Assembly: GCA_049724395.1 (NCBI GenBank)
Contig: JAUGWO010000274.1
Location: 1-60,334 of the forward strand
Direction: 5' to 3'
Length of the DNA: 60,334 nucleotides
Source of the DNA: Spongospora subterranea f. sp. subterranea
Taxonomy: Eukaryota; Endomyxa: Phytomyxea; Phytomyxea; Plasmodiophorida
Position 1 is the first letter of the stretch. The number at the start of each line of letters is the position of its first letter. A program made the translations under genes and the position numbers. The notes under the pieces were generated by a model, which was not told the origin of the DNA, made no database searches, and worked only from the letters and a program-made list of their open reading frames with translations. This document shows, one piece after another, positions 23,201 to 34,163 of this stretch.

Positions 23201-24870
23201 TGCTACAACGCCAAATGAGAGAAGAAGCAGATAAGCATAGATTTTGGGTGCAAGAGCATCATCGCCAAGTAGCTGCATTGCAAAAACAATTGCGGAAAGA
23301 TTCCGTCCAAATCGCACGGATGCACGAGAGAATGTACCAGCAAGACCTTGTTATGAAAGCTAAAACACAGAAAAACACATTGCTTCAAAAAGAGTTAACC
23401 GAAGCAATGAAAAGAAAAGTTGACAGTCGCGTAAGGCCAGGACATCCATCCTTCCGCAAAATGCCTGCCAACATTAAGGACGTTGTACGAAGAGTCATCG
23501 GTTCAGCAGTACAAGCTAGGTAGATGGGCTGCTTAATAACGGTTTTATTTGACACCACGATTAGAGACATGGGAGTACAGAGGAGAAGACTGTTAACACT
23601 GAGGTCCGAACTGGAAACAAAACTCTCTGACCTCATGGAGCAGAACGACGCTTACGGAGACCATCACGTCAATGTCAAAGAAACCATTGATGACACCAAA
23701 GCAGAGCTCGAATTCGTTAAATCGCAGGTACGAATGGTAAATCATTTGTTTTGTACATCTGAGACGTGTCCAGATTTACGAGGCGAATCAATCAGAAAAA
23801 GTGGAGTCTTCATACAAAAGGACAGGTAAAGCAACATTGACTTAGACCGGAGGGTCAAGTTTCGATTTGTCCTGCTCTTGTAGGTTCAAGACCGGGAGAA
23901 GTTGACTCTAATATATTTCGATTGATTGGGATTGACGAAGACAACCTTCCAGCGTTTCGGGTGTTAATACTGTATCTTTTTAACTTTGCTATAAAACAAA
24001 GAGTGCACCTCAACCAATCCCGCAAGCGTCAAGAAGCACTGGAAGCTGAAATACTGCAAGTCCAGGTGATCTCTGCCAACTATTCTCACAATTTATATCA
24101 TAATAGCGTATGCAGAACGATATGGAAGCCAGCGCAGCAAGGCTGGAGGTTAACCAACGTGAGTGTGATAGAAAACTGATAGTCGCAGTAAAAGAGAGCG
24201 AAAGAGAGCGACAGGTACAGCCAAATAATGACACCTTGACCTTGCATCTCAGACTTGGGTCAGGCAATGCTCACGGCAGAATTTGGGGAACAAAGTAGTA
24301 TTAGGGAGCTTGAGACGCAGCTAAGTCAAGTCAAGCGACAACAATCGCAACTGTTGAGCCCTATTGCAGAGCATGTCAGTTCTTTCACCAGTTTATCCAC
24401 ATGGCTATCTTATTCTATCTTCAGGGAAGAACAAGGTGTCGTACCCGAGGTGTAGTAAACCCTGTAGTCAGCTTACCAAAGGCGTACTCCTCCAAAAAAC
24501 AACATAGACGAGCGCGGTCGGAGGAGCCAACAATACGAAATGAAACTTCATCACGAGTTCAGGTTAGATTGTCTCATCAGGATCACCTTGTATTCACCTT
24601 AACTCAATCCAGCGTCTGTCTCCTGATATTCCTGACGAAACAGAAGACATCGAGAATAAATCCGTTTTGGATCGTCTAACCGATAAGACCAGATTTACGG
24701 GAACGTCGCGATATTCGGGTCGAACTACATCAAAAATCACCGATGCAGACGCTGACTTGTTGAAAATGCTCCGACCTCTACCAGATGCGGTCTCTAGTGT
24801 ATTACAGATTAGCAACAGAAGCATTGCTAAAGACGATAATGAGAAGATTTTTACTAAACTGGATAGATAA
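20239..24870 (+). CDS. Kinesin-4 family motor protein (KIF4/KIF21/KIF27-like)
   Basis: A plus-strand gene with about 20 short introns. The ATG at 20239 gives [14 protein letters not shown] followed by IRPIL. The motor domain shows [15 protein letters not shown] joined to GSGKSHTMG (P-loop), SSRSH (switch I), [16 protein letters not shown] (switch II) and [18 protein letters not shown]. It closes with [11 protein letters not shown] and [19 protein letters not shown], wording most typical of kinesin-4. A long coiled coil follows (21900-24600). The tail carries [23 protein letters not shown] sequence seen at the C-terminus of kinesin-4 proteins. Such motors move towards microtubule plus ends and control microtubule length in spindle midzones, axons or cilia. 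In the second exon (from 20332) the frame is offset by +1, with a TGA at 20353-20355 in the entry frame; all other joins are regular. The frame offset is either an error or a real frameshift, since the rest is intact. Confidence 0.9.
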
Positions 24871-24879
24871 AGAAGATTG

Positions 24880-26450
24880 TGATGAATGTAGGTGGGGATA
24901 GTTGACGACCTTCGTGTTAAGATTTTGTAAACAACGTCAACAGCAAGCAGGGAACACATTCTGGCGCGTACGCGTGGCAGACAACTCATGAATCCCGAAC
25001 TTGATGAAACATTGGTATTCTACATGTGGATTTTCTTCAGAGAGTTTTTGCTATCAAAATACCGGTGTGTTGCACGGGAAATTGTTAACATTGATAAGAA
25101 ACTATCTGAAGCGTTGACACCGGTAAAAATCGGAGCCAATAGATTTGGTGGGGTGTTTCTGTAGTTTTGCAACGACCTCATGCTGATGCGAAATTTCTCA
25201 AAATCTAATCCAGGTAGACGTTTCAGCTGGGCTGCCCCAATGAAACTCAGATATGCAATAGAATGCCGCATCGCCAGGCCACAATTATGGATTGATAGAA
25301 TTGTCATTGAATCATCAATCAGCCTAGAGCTTGAACAGTGTATTGAAGTCCTGTAAATTCAAAAGCCATGGCAACGAGTTCTATTCTTACAGCTCGCTGC
25401 ACCGCGCCCGAAATGCGCCGTACGCTAAACGCATTGATGGAGGTCAAAAAATTACAGTGAATTGAGTTGATGGCTGGCCTTGTTGCAGTTCCGGAGAGCG
25501 TAATATCAGGTGACATTCACGGTCGAGAAAAACCATATTTCTGGAAAACTGTGGTGGGCACAATGCGATTCGAAACTACAATATGATGATGTTTTATCTT
25601 AGGTAGGTGCGCATCACAGGTCGAGACGCGTTATCACTCGTGCCCGAATATCGTTCTCCAGATTTCGCCCAAGAACGATTTGGGCCATGGATTTGGCAAA
25701 TGACCAAGGACATTTTCCTGCAGCTTCCCAAATAAACTTTACCATCATATAAACTACTTCGACGCCAGACCCTCGTTGACGTCTAAGTATACATTGGGAA
25801 ATTCATGACTCTCAATATATATCTCCTGATTCATCTTCCAGAAAGCCAACGTGCGCAAACATAATGGTGACCATAGACTTTTGTGTGCCCTTCGAGTACG
25901 TTGCTCTCTGAAGATGAATTTGCGAGCATACAAAGTGGGTGTTTGGACTGAGATCAGTTCGACCAACAAACGTTTTGACGACTTACAATATCCTATCCTT
26001 TTTTCTTGTGATGAGGGGATGGCAATCTAAAGAAGACTTGATTTCCTATATAAAGGTTATTTATATGGAAAAAACTAATGAAATGATGTCGTAAAGGTGC
26101 TTTCTTCCCTGGTCTAGGGTTCGTCAGTAGTTGCTGATCGAAATGGTCAGGCCTATTCCTATATGGTCCTAACAATTCGGGCTATCGGCCTTGAACTCTA
26201 CCAATCACTGAGGAAATGCTGGAGTTCACTGCCAACGATTCCTGCGCTGGTTGACTTGTAAGCATCCTTACATCTTACAAAAAAATCATTTATTGTAGAA
26301 CAAAACAAACGCAATCTTGATTGTGGTAAGCCAAATAATGGCAATGCATAGGCCATGGTAATTTCTACTGGTATTGTGTGGCTGCCAAACGGAATCTAAA
26401 CTTTCCCGACGCCTTCAGTGACCGACCCTTGGCGTAGCAGTGTCCTACAC
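24880..26450. mobile_element. Gene-poor stretch with possible decayed DNA-transposon sequence
   Basis: The plus-strand reading near 24960-25150 gives RARTRGRQLMNPELDETL and, further on, a segment resembling the helix-turn-helix (CENP-B/Tc5 type) part of pogo/Tigger transposases, where GR..PELE..L..W is common. Weak coding-like scraps (for example minus 25969-25754, REQRTRRAHKSLWSPLCLR) lie downstream without a readable catalytic core. No terminal inverted repeats were found. The rest of the stretch to 26450 shows nothing recognisable. Confidence 0.25.
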
Positions 26451-26454
26451 ATTA

Positions 26455-26547
26455 GGCGGCCATGAACAGCCGATCACTGACCGACGAGACCAGTGAATCG
26501 GAGTACTGATCGGTCTGGAACAGGGCGGTCTGGTTCAGGTTGATAAA
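26455..26547 (-). pseudogene. Duplicated fragment of the secreted-protein gene at 38.4 kb
   Basis: Read on the minus strand this encodes INLNQTALFQTDQ and then diverges. Positions 26506-26543 are identical, in reverse complement, to 38423-38460 over all 38 bases, inside the N-terminal part of the secreted-protein gene. No complete gene surrounds it, so it is either a scrap of a paralogue or a short templated insertion. Confidence 0.6.
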
Positions 26548-27026
26548 TACATAATCGTAGGGGATGATGTCGTTTGACTTTGATTCATGTGTCGCATAGC
26601 CAAATGGGGGGAGGAACTACTTTTTTCTTTCACACAAACACAATGGAGGCACCAGGTTGTATTCCGAAGCCGTTCGAAGGCCGTGGTCAACTTGTCTAAG
26701 TGAGACTCGATGTCTCCGAGAATATCATCACGTAGCAGCTGATTGCGGTTCGATTATCCTCTCCGCCGATTATCCTCTCCTCGTCTTCTGGTTTCTCACA
26801 AAGTTCAGGGCATTTTATTTGGATTTCCACGTGATTCTCGAGAAATTCTGTTGACGGCACGTGAGTTCACTGCGAACATGAGGATCATCATTCGCAAACC
26901 GCTGCCGTGGGTGCCGGAGGGCGTCACCACTGGTGAAGCGCACCACGGCCCACGAGTCGGCACCCCGCACTTGCCAGCCATGAGCCATGGTCACATGAGG
27001 GCTGCGGTCGTGTGGGCTGCAGTGGG

Positions 27027-27332
27027 TGGGAGCGACCCATGATACACTGTATCCATGAATGAGGGCTGCAGTGTGAGCGACCGACCACGATACACTGTAT
27101 CCATGAATGAGGGCTGCAGTGTGAGCGACCCATGATACACTGTATCCATGAATGAGGGCTGCAGTGTGAGCGACCCCATGAATGAGGGCTGCAGTGTACG
27201 ACCCGTATGATACACTGTATCCATGAATGAGGGCTGCAGTTGGAGCGACCCCATGATACACTGTATCCATGAATGAGGGCTGCAGTGTGAGAGGCCCCAT
27301 GATACACTGTATCCATGAATGAGGGCTGCAGT
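27027..27332. repeat. Tandem repeat, about 45-bp unit, six to seven copies
   Basis: The unit is approximately ccatgatacactgtatccat gaatgagggctgcagtgtga gcgac. Copies vary in length at the gagcgacc junction and one copy is shortened. Several long minus-strand open frames across it (with TAALIHGYSVSW repeated) are by-products of the repetition, not genes. Confidence 0.85.
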
Positions 27333-27945
27333 CCATCGCACCCTCTCCAGTCTATTTACACCCTTTGATCGGTTTATTAAAGGGTTCTCATAGTATTTCA
27401 CACACGAGATATGTGGCCAAGACCAATGCAGACCCTGCGCCGCCTTTTTGTTCAGGATCCACAATTTCGTGTTTCCGTCTCTGACACGGTAAAGGAAGGA
27501 TTGTATAAAGAACCTGGTAGTTTTTTATCGCGAATGTTGCGGTAGTCTGTCCAGGGTTTGACGTTTTTGCTTTCAGCAATGATGGTATCCCTGCTTCTTG
27601 GCTCGATCTGCATGCTCTTACCACTTGTCGTATATCCTATTCACTCTAAGAATGCCAACAGTCGACAGAATGAACTATATATCAAGGCCTGAATCACGAT
27701 ATTCTCATAAAATACATCACTGTTCATTTGATTAACCATTCAGAGCCAACGTCTTCTTCTCCAGAGAGCAAATGTTGACGAGATGAAGGTTCAGATTCTG
27801 GGTCTGTTGTCCAACCAGATATTCGATCCCTGAACGCGAGACGGCCGACCCCTTTCTCACTAATCAATAAACGGGGTGACAGTTATTTGGCTTGGCCTTT
27901 CGACCTTGGTTTATCCCTGTTCGCCCTCGATTTCGGCCCGATCAT
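27333..27945. other. Intergenic, one weak minus-strand frame
   Basis: A 78-codon minus-strand frame at 27388-27624 (ends VLATYLVCEIL) shows no recognised motif. Otherwise the region holds the presumed promoter of the dehydratase gene. Confidence 0.3.
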
Positions 27946-29352
27946 ATGGTGATCGCCCTGGATCATCTCACGAACAGCGCCTCCTGCTCACCTCTCTCCG
28001 AACCTATCGCGACCTCATCCTGTTCCGGCCATGGACCAGATCCCGTTCGCGATCTCTCCAATGTGTTGGTGACCGGCGGTGCTGGATTCATGTAGGATCT
28101 CGTATCGATCATTGGCCAATCGTCCTCGTTAACGCTAATCGATATTGAACGAATCCAGCGGCTCTAATTTCCTATGTGCAATGGTGTCGAAATACCCTTC
28201 AATTAACTTTATATGTTTCGATATCCTCAAACCCTGCGCTTCTCTGCGAAACTTATCGCCTGTTGAGTCGTTCCCCAATTTCGTATTCGTTCAAGGGGAT
28301 ATCGTCGACGTCTCGCTGCTGTCCAGGACGATCAAATCGTTTCGGGTGGACGCCGTCGTCCATTTCGCTGCCGAGTCCAGCGTTGATAAATCATTGGTCG
28401 ATCACGATCCGTTCATCTACAGCAACATCATCGGAACGATGGGCGTGATCGAATCGTGTCGTATCGGGAGGGTGAAGATCCTATTACACGCCAGCACTGA
28501 TGAGGTTTATGGCGATAATCACCATGGGGATAACGGTCAGTTTCACCATCGGCAGCAATCGTCTTCAATTCACCGAGTCAAATTAGCGTTTTCCGAGCTG
28601 TCTAGGTTTCACCCCAATAATCCATACGCGGTCTCGAAAACGATCGCGGAAATCCTGATCAGAAACAACGACAGTGTTCCGTCAATTATCAGTCGATCTA
28701 ATAACATATACGGTCCAAAGTAGGAAAAAACACATTGCTGTTGGTTTAAAACACAAATGGCGATATATAATCTGGGCAGGCAATATCCCGAGAAGATCAT
28801 TCCGAAGTTTATCTGTCAGCTACTTCGGTCCCATAAATGGTCTCAGACGAACGTGATTGACGATCCGTCTATTGCTAATGGTCTCGTTGGAACAGTACGA
28901 TCCATGGCGATGGACACAATCAACGCACCTTCCTCTACATATCGGATGCGGTTTCAGCACATGAACTGCTCTTGTTTCGGGGGAAATCAGGTCAGGGGAT
29001 CGGCGTATTCCTCGGCCAATGGCAAACCGTAATAAATGTTGATATCTCTAGGATGTGTATACAATATATCTGGCAGGTCGGAGCTGTCCAACGTATCTGT
29101 CGCCAACCACATCTGCACGTTGTTCAACGTTGACCCAGTTGATGTATTGACGCACTGGTCCTCATCGTGATCGTTGATCGACGTTCGAAACAGGGAATCG
29201 AATATGTTCGAAATCGGGCGAATAATGATGACCGATACCTGATTGAGTCTGGGCCATTACACGATCTTGGTTGGCGGTCAACCGTATCGTTCGCCGCTGG
29301 GCTCGTTCAGACAGGTCGATTGTGGTTCCCCGATAATGTAGCAAATGGCTGA
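27946..29352 (+). CDS. NDP-sugar (dTDP/UDP-glucose type) 4,6-dehydratase
   Basis: Multi-exon plus-strand gene of the extended short-chain dehydrogenase family. The NAD-binding motif VTGGAGFIGSNF forms across the first splice (27946-28093 to 28149). Then come DAVVHFAAESSVD, LLHASTDEVYG with the TDE triad, NPYAVSK (catalytic Tyr-x-x-x-Lys), SRSNNIYGP, IHGDGHNQRTFLYISD and YNISGRSELSNVSVANHI. The C-terminus NNDDRYLIESGPLHDLGW is typical of dTDP-glucose 4,6-dehydratases. Further introns lie at 28719-28780, 28848-28900, 29009-29053 and 29134-29181. The enzyme makes a 4-keto-6-deoxy sugar nucleotide, the first step to rhamnose-type sugars, and the TDE motif is the family hallmark. Whether the substrate is dTDP- or UDP-glucose cannot be told. 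The N-terminal 40 residues are serine-rich and extra to bacterial enzymes. Confidence 0.88.
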
Positions 29353-29694
29353 TTTCACATTGGTTGAGCAGTCGAGTGGTATAAAGGTGTATCAGACGAT
29401 CATTGGAGGTAAGGGGGGATCGCACTCCACGCCTCACAACCAATTCGTAATTGTTCCCCCGATTCAGGGACGGGATCGCCTCCAGTTTAACTTCACATTA
29501 TCGCGGTCGTGCTAGTTCGTAATCCACAGCGACAATCGGGGGGGCGGCTCAATATCTCGGGTTGGTCAGCGGCTGCCACGTCAATATCGGAGAGGGCGAA
29601 CCCCAAAATTCATATCTGCAAACGGATGTTTTGCTTGTCCGATTCCGTTGAACGGGGTATTGTTCATAAACCGTTGGGGGTCAGATATATCGAT
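29353..29694 (+). other. Coding-like stretch of unknown origin
   Basis: From about 29359 the plus strand stays open for about 50 codons (VYQTIIGGKGGSHSTPHNQF, then FVIVPPIQGRDRLQF). It directly follows the dehydratase stop. It could be an extra exon, a decayed neighbour or part of the fasciclin gene's 5' region. No family is recognised. Confidence 0.25.
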
Positions 29695-30243
29695 ATGAAT
29701 GTGAAAGCGCTCTATTCGATAGTGGTTCTCTTGGTCCTTCACCAATTCCTGTTCACATTCGCTGCCGATGACGACCATTATAAGTCGGTCATTGAGTGCC
29801 TTGAATCCGGCCCATTCAATAGGTTCGCCGACCTGATCAGACGATCAGGTCTGAACGACACCCTCCTTAGCCTGTCGACGTTCACGATTTTGGCGCCGAA
29901 TAATGAAGCGGTCGGGCGTGTTCCCAGTTCGGTATTCGCTGATATCAAGCAACCGAACGTACAGAAGATATTGTCGCGCCATATCATTCCGAATACGAAT
30001 GACGCCAAGGCGCTGATCCAGAATCGATCGGCCAAGACGATCAATGGCGATAAGCTGGAGATAGGGACAGTGAAGAGGAAGAAATGCCATACAAAGAAGT
30101 TGGGAGCGCTATCGTTGACAAGATGTTCTAATGTGAATGTGGTTCGGGTGGACGACACGGCCGATATCGTTCGAGAGAATATCAAGTGCAAGGGGGGCAT
30201 TATTCACGAGATTGATACGGTTCTGTTGACATCGTCAAAATGA
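29695..30243 (+). CDS. Secreted fasciclin (FAS1) domain protein
   Basis: I choose the ATG at 29695, because it gives a clean signal peptide (MNVKALYSIVVLLVLHQFLF followed by TFAADDD), rather than the longer open frame from 29509. The mature part is one FAS1 domain of about 150 residues. The H1-type motif is FTILAPNNEAVGRVPSSVF, the H2-type motif is LSRHIIPN, and the end is GGIIHEIDTVLL, matching the usual G.IH.iD.VL closure. FAS1 proteins are extracellular adhesion or matrix proteins. It has 182 residues with no GPI or membrane tail, so it should be freely secreted. Neighbouring genes encode a sugar-nucleotide enzyme and an exported oxidase, a plausible but unproven cell-surface grouping. Confidence 0.8.
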   Translation: MNVKALYSIVVLLVLHQFLFTFAADDDHYKSVIECLESGPFNRFADLIRRSGLNDTLLSLSTFTILAPNNEAVGRVPSSVFADIKQPNVQKILSRHIIPNTNDAKALIQNRSAKTINGDKLEIGTVKRKKCHTKKLGALSLTRCSNVNVVRVDDTADIVRENIKCKGGIIHEIDTVLLTSSK

Positions 30244-30356
30244 ATAGGTGGAGAGGAACGTCAATCGGATCGTTGTCGTGAACCGGCTCTGGACCGCACC
30301 GTATTGGGAACAAGAACACAATTGACCATATTGCACATTGTAATGTATTGTGTGAT

Positions 30357-32090
30357 CTAGAATAGCACGGTTAGGATGGAGACGATGATGAACACGATGA
30401 TGGAATATTGTTGATGGGGAGCGGTGGCGTGATTGTCGGCCGCTGCTGTGCCCAGGTTCGGTGACGATAGGGACGTGGGTGTGTTGGTGTCGTTGGACAC
30501 CCAGACCACGCCCATCAGGCCCTGGTCGGAATGGCGCAGAACATGGCAATGGAACATGGCTGGACCCTGATGTTGGGCGAACAGGATCCTGACCTTGACA
30601 CCGCTTCCCTTGACCGTATCGACCCAATCCCCCGCTTTGTAGAACGACGACATATCCTCAGCCAACTGCATATGGTAAACGTGAAAATGCATCGGGTGTC
30701 CACTGCTCTCAATACTCCATTCCTAAAACCAACAATGGCGCCATCATCGGGCCAGCCGAATCCTGAATGTGATTTCCCGACTCACCTGAATCGTCCCAAC
30801 CGCCGCTTCCTGAAGAGCGTATTGCCGATCCATACCGCGATACGTTCGTCGATTGATGACGGGGGAATACAGGTCGACGTTCGCCAGCCATTTCCCCGAT
30901 ATCGCCGACGACGATAGGTCCTGCAAGTAGTCGGGGCGCGCCCATTTCCAGGCGGTTTGGTCGATGGTCGTGGGGCCGTTCATGGCCGGGTCGACCTGGA
31001 TCGTGGCGATCACATTGCCGGTCTCGCCCAATATGGACGAGTTGGCCGGGCAGCGGATGGCGATATCGGCACGAGATGGCGGGTGGAACTCGAGGTGGGT
31101 CGTGGGCCGGGGAGTGGTCAGATAAACCCCATCGATAGCTAAAAGGACCATGTCACACCCTGAAAAGGAACAAAATAACGGATCAGAATAGGAACTCGGA
31201 AAACAGTCGATTTTGAGCGTTTTGGGTGAAAACTGACCTGGAATTGTTGCTGTTAATGACCAGGCAACAGCGGCGTGTGCGAATCGAAGACGGTGCCATT
31301 TATTGATTGGGAGAGTGATGATCGGAGAGGGTAATCCATTCACCAGATAGAACTCGGAAAGGTCTGGGAACGTCGGGCGAATATCGTCATTGGTGATCGA
31401 AGCGAAATCGGCGATCTCCGTCGGTTGAACACGCTGTAGCAGACAGAACGTAGAGGAAAGGGTCTGGAGGAATCCCTGAGGGCTATTGGTCTGGTCGTCG
31501 TCGACGACGAGCATCCCCAGGGCGCCACCACTGAACTGCAGCGACACCGACCCATGATGATGGGTGTGCCAGAGAAATATCCCACCGCCATGATCGCTGG
31601 GGATGTCGTACTCGTACAGGAACGATTCCTGGGGTAGGACGGCGATACCCATGTCGTCGCCGGGGAACGCGCTGCTCACGTGGAGGCCATGAAGGTGGAG
31701 ATTGGTGGTGTTGGCCTCGCCGAACCCGTTGATTCCAGGGCGTTGCACCTGGCCCCCTTTCTGTAGCTGATTCTCCAGCCGCAAACGCACCTTCGTCCCG
31801 CGTTTGATGTGGATTATGGGCCCAGGGATTGTGGCCGGACCGGAACCCGCCACCGCAAACGCCCTGGTCGTCATCGAACAGGTCGGGTAAACCGACCGAA
31901 TCGTGGTGAACTGGAGGGTGGTCGGATCGGGGCCGGCGTCAACCGACACCATTGGGCAGTCGGATAAACGCTGCCCGACCACGTTCGTATTGCAGCGCTG
32001 GCCGCTGCCGATCGATACGACGACCGCGAATGTGACACAGACCACCCAGTTCATGGTTATGGATATAGCACGGGCAATGCAGAGATTCAC
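30357..32090 (-). CDS. Multicopper oxidase with C-terminal membrane anchor
   Basis: Three exons on the minus strand (introns about 31238-31160 and 30775-30710). The start MNLCIARAISITMNWVVC leads into a signal peptide ending near SIGSGQ. The four copper-ligand motifs are present in order: NLHLHGLH, WHTHHHGSV, HPMHFHVYHM (completed by splicing) and FHCHVLRHSDQGLM. The last gives the HCH...H type 1/3 cluster with an axial methionine. The C-terminus ends in a hydrophobic segment (YSIIVFIIVSILTVLF), so the enzyme is anchored by a tail helix or GPI. Such enzymes oxidise phenols or ferrous iron at the cell surface while reducing oxygen to water. Whether this is a laccase or a ferroxidase cannot be decided by eye. 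Length about 540 residues fits the family. The exons are GC-rich at third positions. Confidence 0.9.
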
Positions 32091-32379
32091 AAATAGGAAT
32101 GAAAACCAGTGACGAAGATCGTCTGGTCAGAGAGGTCCCTGATCTTGATCAGACTTTTGTGGCAGTCGCGGAAACAAGATATTTTATGGAAAAACGGGCG
32201 GTATCTTCCAGTCATTGGGGGAACAGCAACTCAATTCGGCTCAAATCGGCTGGCGATTTCGTCCACCTTTGTCTGAGTCTATTGGGTCACTCTACTCAAC
32301 TGCTAAAACGATCGGTTCAAGGCAGAATATATAAATACATTAACGCGATGTCGTAAAACGCGGATTAGATTATGGACGA
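32091..32379. promoter_or_regulatory. Spacer holding the multicopper-oxidase promoter
   Basis: 289 bases between the MCO start codon and the SAM50 stop, both genes pointing left. It must carry the oxidase promoter. A tatataaata-like stretch at about 32325 is a possible TATA-type or 3'-processing element of one of the two genes. Confidence 0.35.
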
Positions 32380-34163
32380 CTATAGAAATGAACTGCTGAT
32401 CCCCATTTGGAACAGTTGCGTTCGGTCCATCGATCGCGACGTAACTGGTCGAGCATAGTTCAGTTCGACACGCCCGAACGTGGTTGGGATGACGATGCCA
32501 ACGCCAACGCTCGATCTCGCGTCGGTCCACAGCTTTCGAACTTGTTGACGACGGGGAGCCCCATCTGTGAGATTTCGCGTTATTTACCCAACATAGCATT
32601 ATGACAGCAGAATCACAACGTGTCGTACCGGTCAGGCTAACAATGCTGGCGGCGTTAGCGAATATATGGCCTCGAATGCCGATTTTCTGCAGAAACGGAT
32701 GGGGAAGAGCGAAAGTGACGTTGGCAGCGGCAGCTGTTAATGCATCACCGCCAAGCATATCTTTACCATCTCGGGGTCCGACTGAATTGTGCCCAAACCC
32801 ACGAAGGGATAACGGCCCACCGTACATGAACCGTTCGGGGAGCGGTGTCGTCGATTTTTCTGGCGATAAATGAGATCAGCTACACCCACGAAGGCGATAT
32901 TGTTTGGGCAATTACCTCGTAATCGGGTCCCAGTTTGATATGGTAAAATGAACCCGTATTTCAACGATATTCCAAACGATATCGATTTTCCGATTGGAAT
33001 ATACGCCTGATTATGAGCTGTGCACTTGACGAATGTCACATCGCCTGCCACCGGGATCCCAACTTCACTACCCAGACTGAGCAGCGCGCCTAGAACCCAT
33101 ATCAACATACACACACGCACGCGAACTAGATCCGGATAGCGACATTAACCTCGCGTTGGGAGCATGGGATTATCCCTACTGTCGCTCTTGATAGTGGCCG
33201 TTATCGCCGATTTCATTGAGGTGCGAGCCTCTCTGGCGATTGATCCCGACGACCCTTCCCCGAGAAGGATGTCCCGTTTAGCACAACTGTAGCCCAACGA
33301 AAACTGTCCAGTAGGGTCCAGGAAATCGATCTGCGATGAAATCAATAAAAAAAAATCCTGCCAATAATCAACCTACACTGATTCCTTGCGTATCCAATAT
33401 ATACGACGAGAACTTGGTGAAATTGGTCTGATTTAAAAAAGCGCTTCCAGTGCACGATGCTCGAGTACCATAGAGTCTCGGTTTGAAAAGGGATACGTCA
33501 AATCCGCCGCTTTTCCCCATTCCATATGTTCCTGAACTGATCGCTGTTTTTTCAGTAGAGGTGGCGAAACTCGTTGGTCATCTAGCGGGACTCACACTTT
33601 AACCTGTTCCGCTTGACCGAACGCATTTCGATATAACGCCTCCATTCTAAGAGTGGCCTCGATACTATCGAACTCTGTTCCGCCAGAGACTTTCAGGGAT
33701 TGTTTCTCGACAACTTCGATATCGATATCGCATGAGCCAGGATCCGAACCTTTCTCTAAAATGATGTTAACGCGATCAAATATGTCAAGGTTGGAAAGGT
33801 CCTGGAAAAAACGGTGAGAAATGAGAGCGAAATCGAAGAATATCTGGAGCGGATCATGTTAACTCTAACCTGGTGCGCGTAATGACATGAGCTCAGGATG
33901 TCGCCAAGTGTCTTAGCGCTTGATAGATTGACCTCATTGATAATGAACGGGGTTGACGTCTTCTGATTGCCAGATACGTGAATATGACGGACCTCTAATG
34001 GGTTCGACAATAACTCATTGGGGTCCACCTCACCCATCGTTTTCAGATGATTGGGCAATGCAGCTCCGGCAGATTCGGACGGGCGATATGCGGGATTGGC
34101 CTGTGTACGCACAGGAGAGGACAGTCGCGCCGCCCAAGAGGGTTGGCAATCCACAGTGGTCAT
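32380..34163 (-). CDS. SAMM50: SAM50/Tob55, mitochondrial outer-membrane beta-barrel insertase
   Basis: A multi-exon minus-strand gene of the Omp85 superfamily. An N-terminal POTRA-type region (VRHIHVSGNQKTSTPFIINE, then DLSNLDIFDRVNIIL) spans 34070-33700. Barrel strands follow: RLYGTRASCTGSAFLNQTNF, QIDFLDPTGQFSLGYSC and GKSISFGISLKYGFILPYQTG. The family-defining L6 loop reads LRGFGHNSVGPRDG, with the VRGF-type core, then GGDALTAAAANVTFALPHPF. The last strand FQMGISSSFL matches the beta-signal of mitochondrial barrels, and the stop is at 32380. SAM50 folds barrel proteins into the mitochondrial outer membrane. The first residues (MTTVDCQPSWAARLSS) are poorly conserved and the start is chosen as the first in-frame ATG. 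Introns are 50-70 bases. Exact joins in the middle were not all verified. Confidence 0.88.

Noticed and set aside
26815-27464. Three long minus-strand frames with repeated SPHSWIQC or ALIHGYSVSW
   Set aside because: They are read-through of the 45-bp tandem array, each in a different frame, without flanking coding signal.
27946-32090. Horizontal transfer of the dehydratase and oxidase from bacteria
   Set aside because: Both genes have several short host-type introns, and the oxidase has a eukaryotic signal peptide and tail anchor, so nothing in the sequence requires recent transfer.
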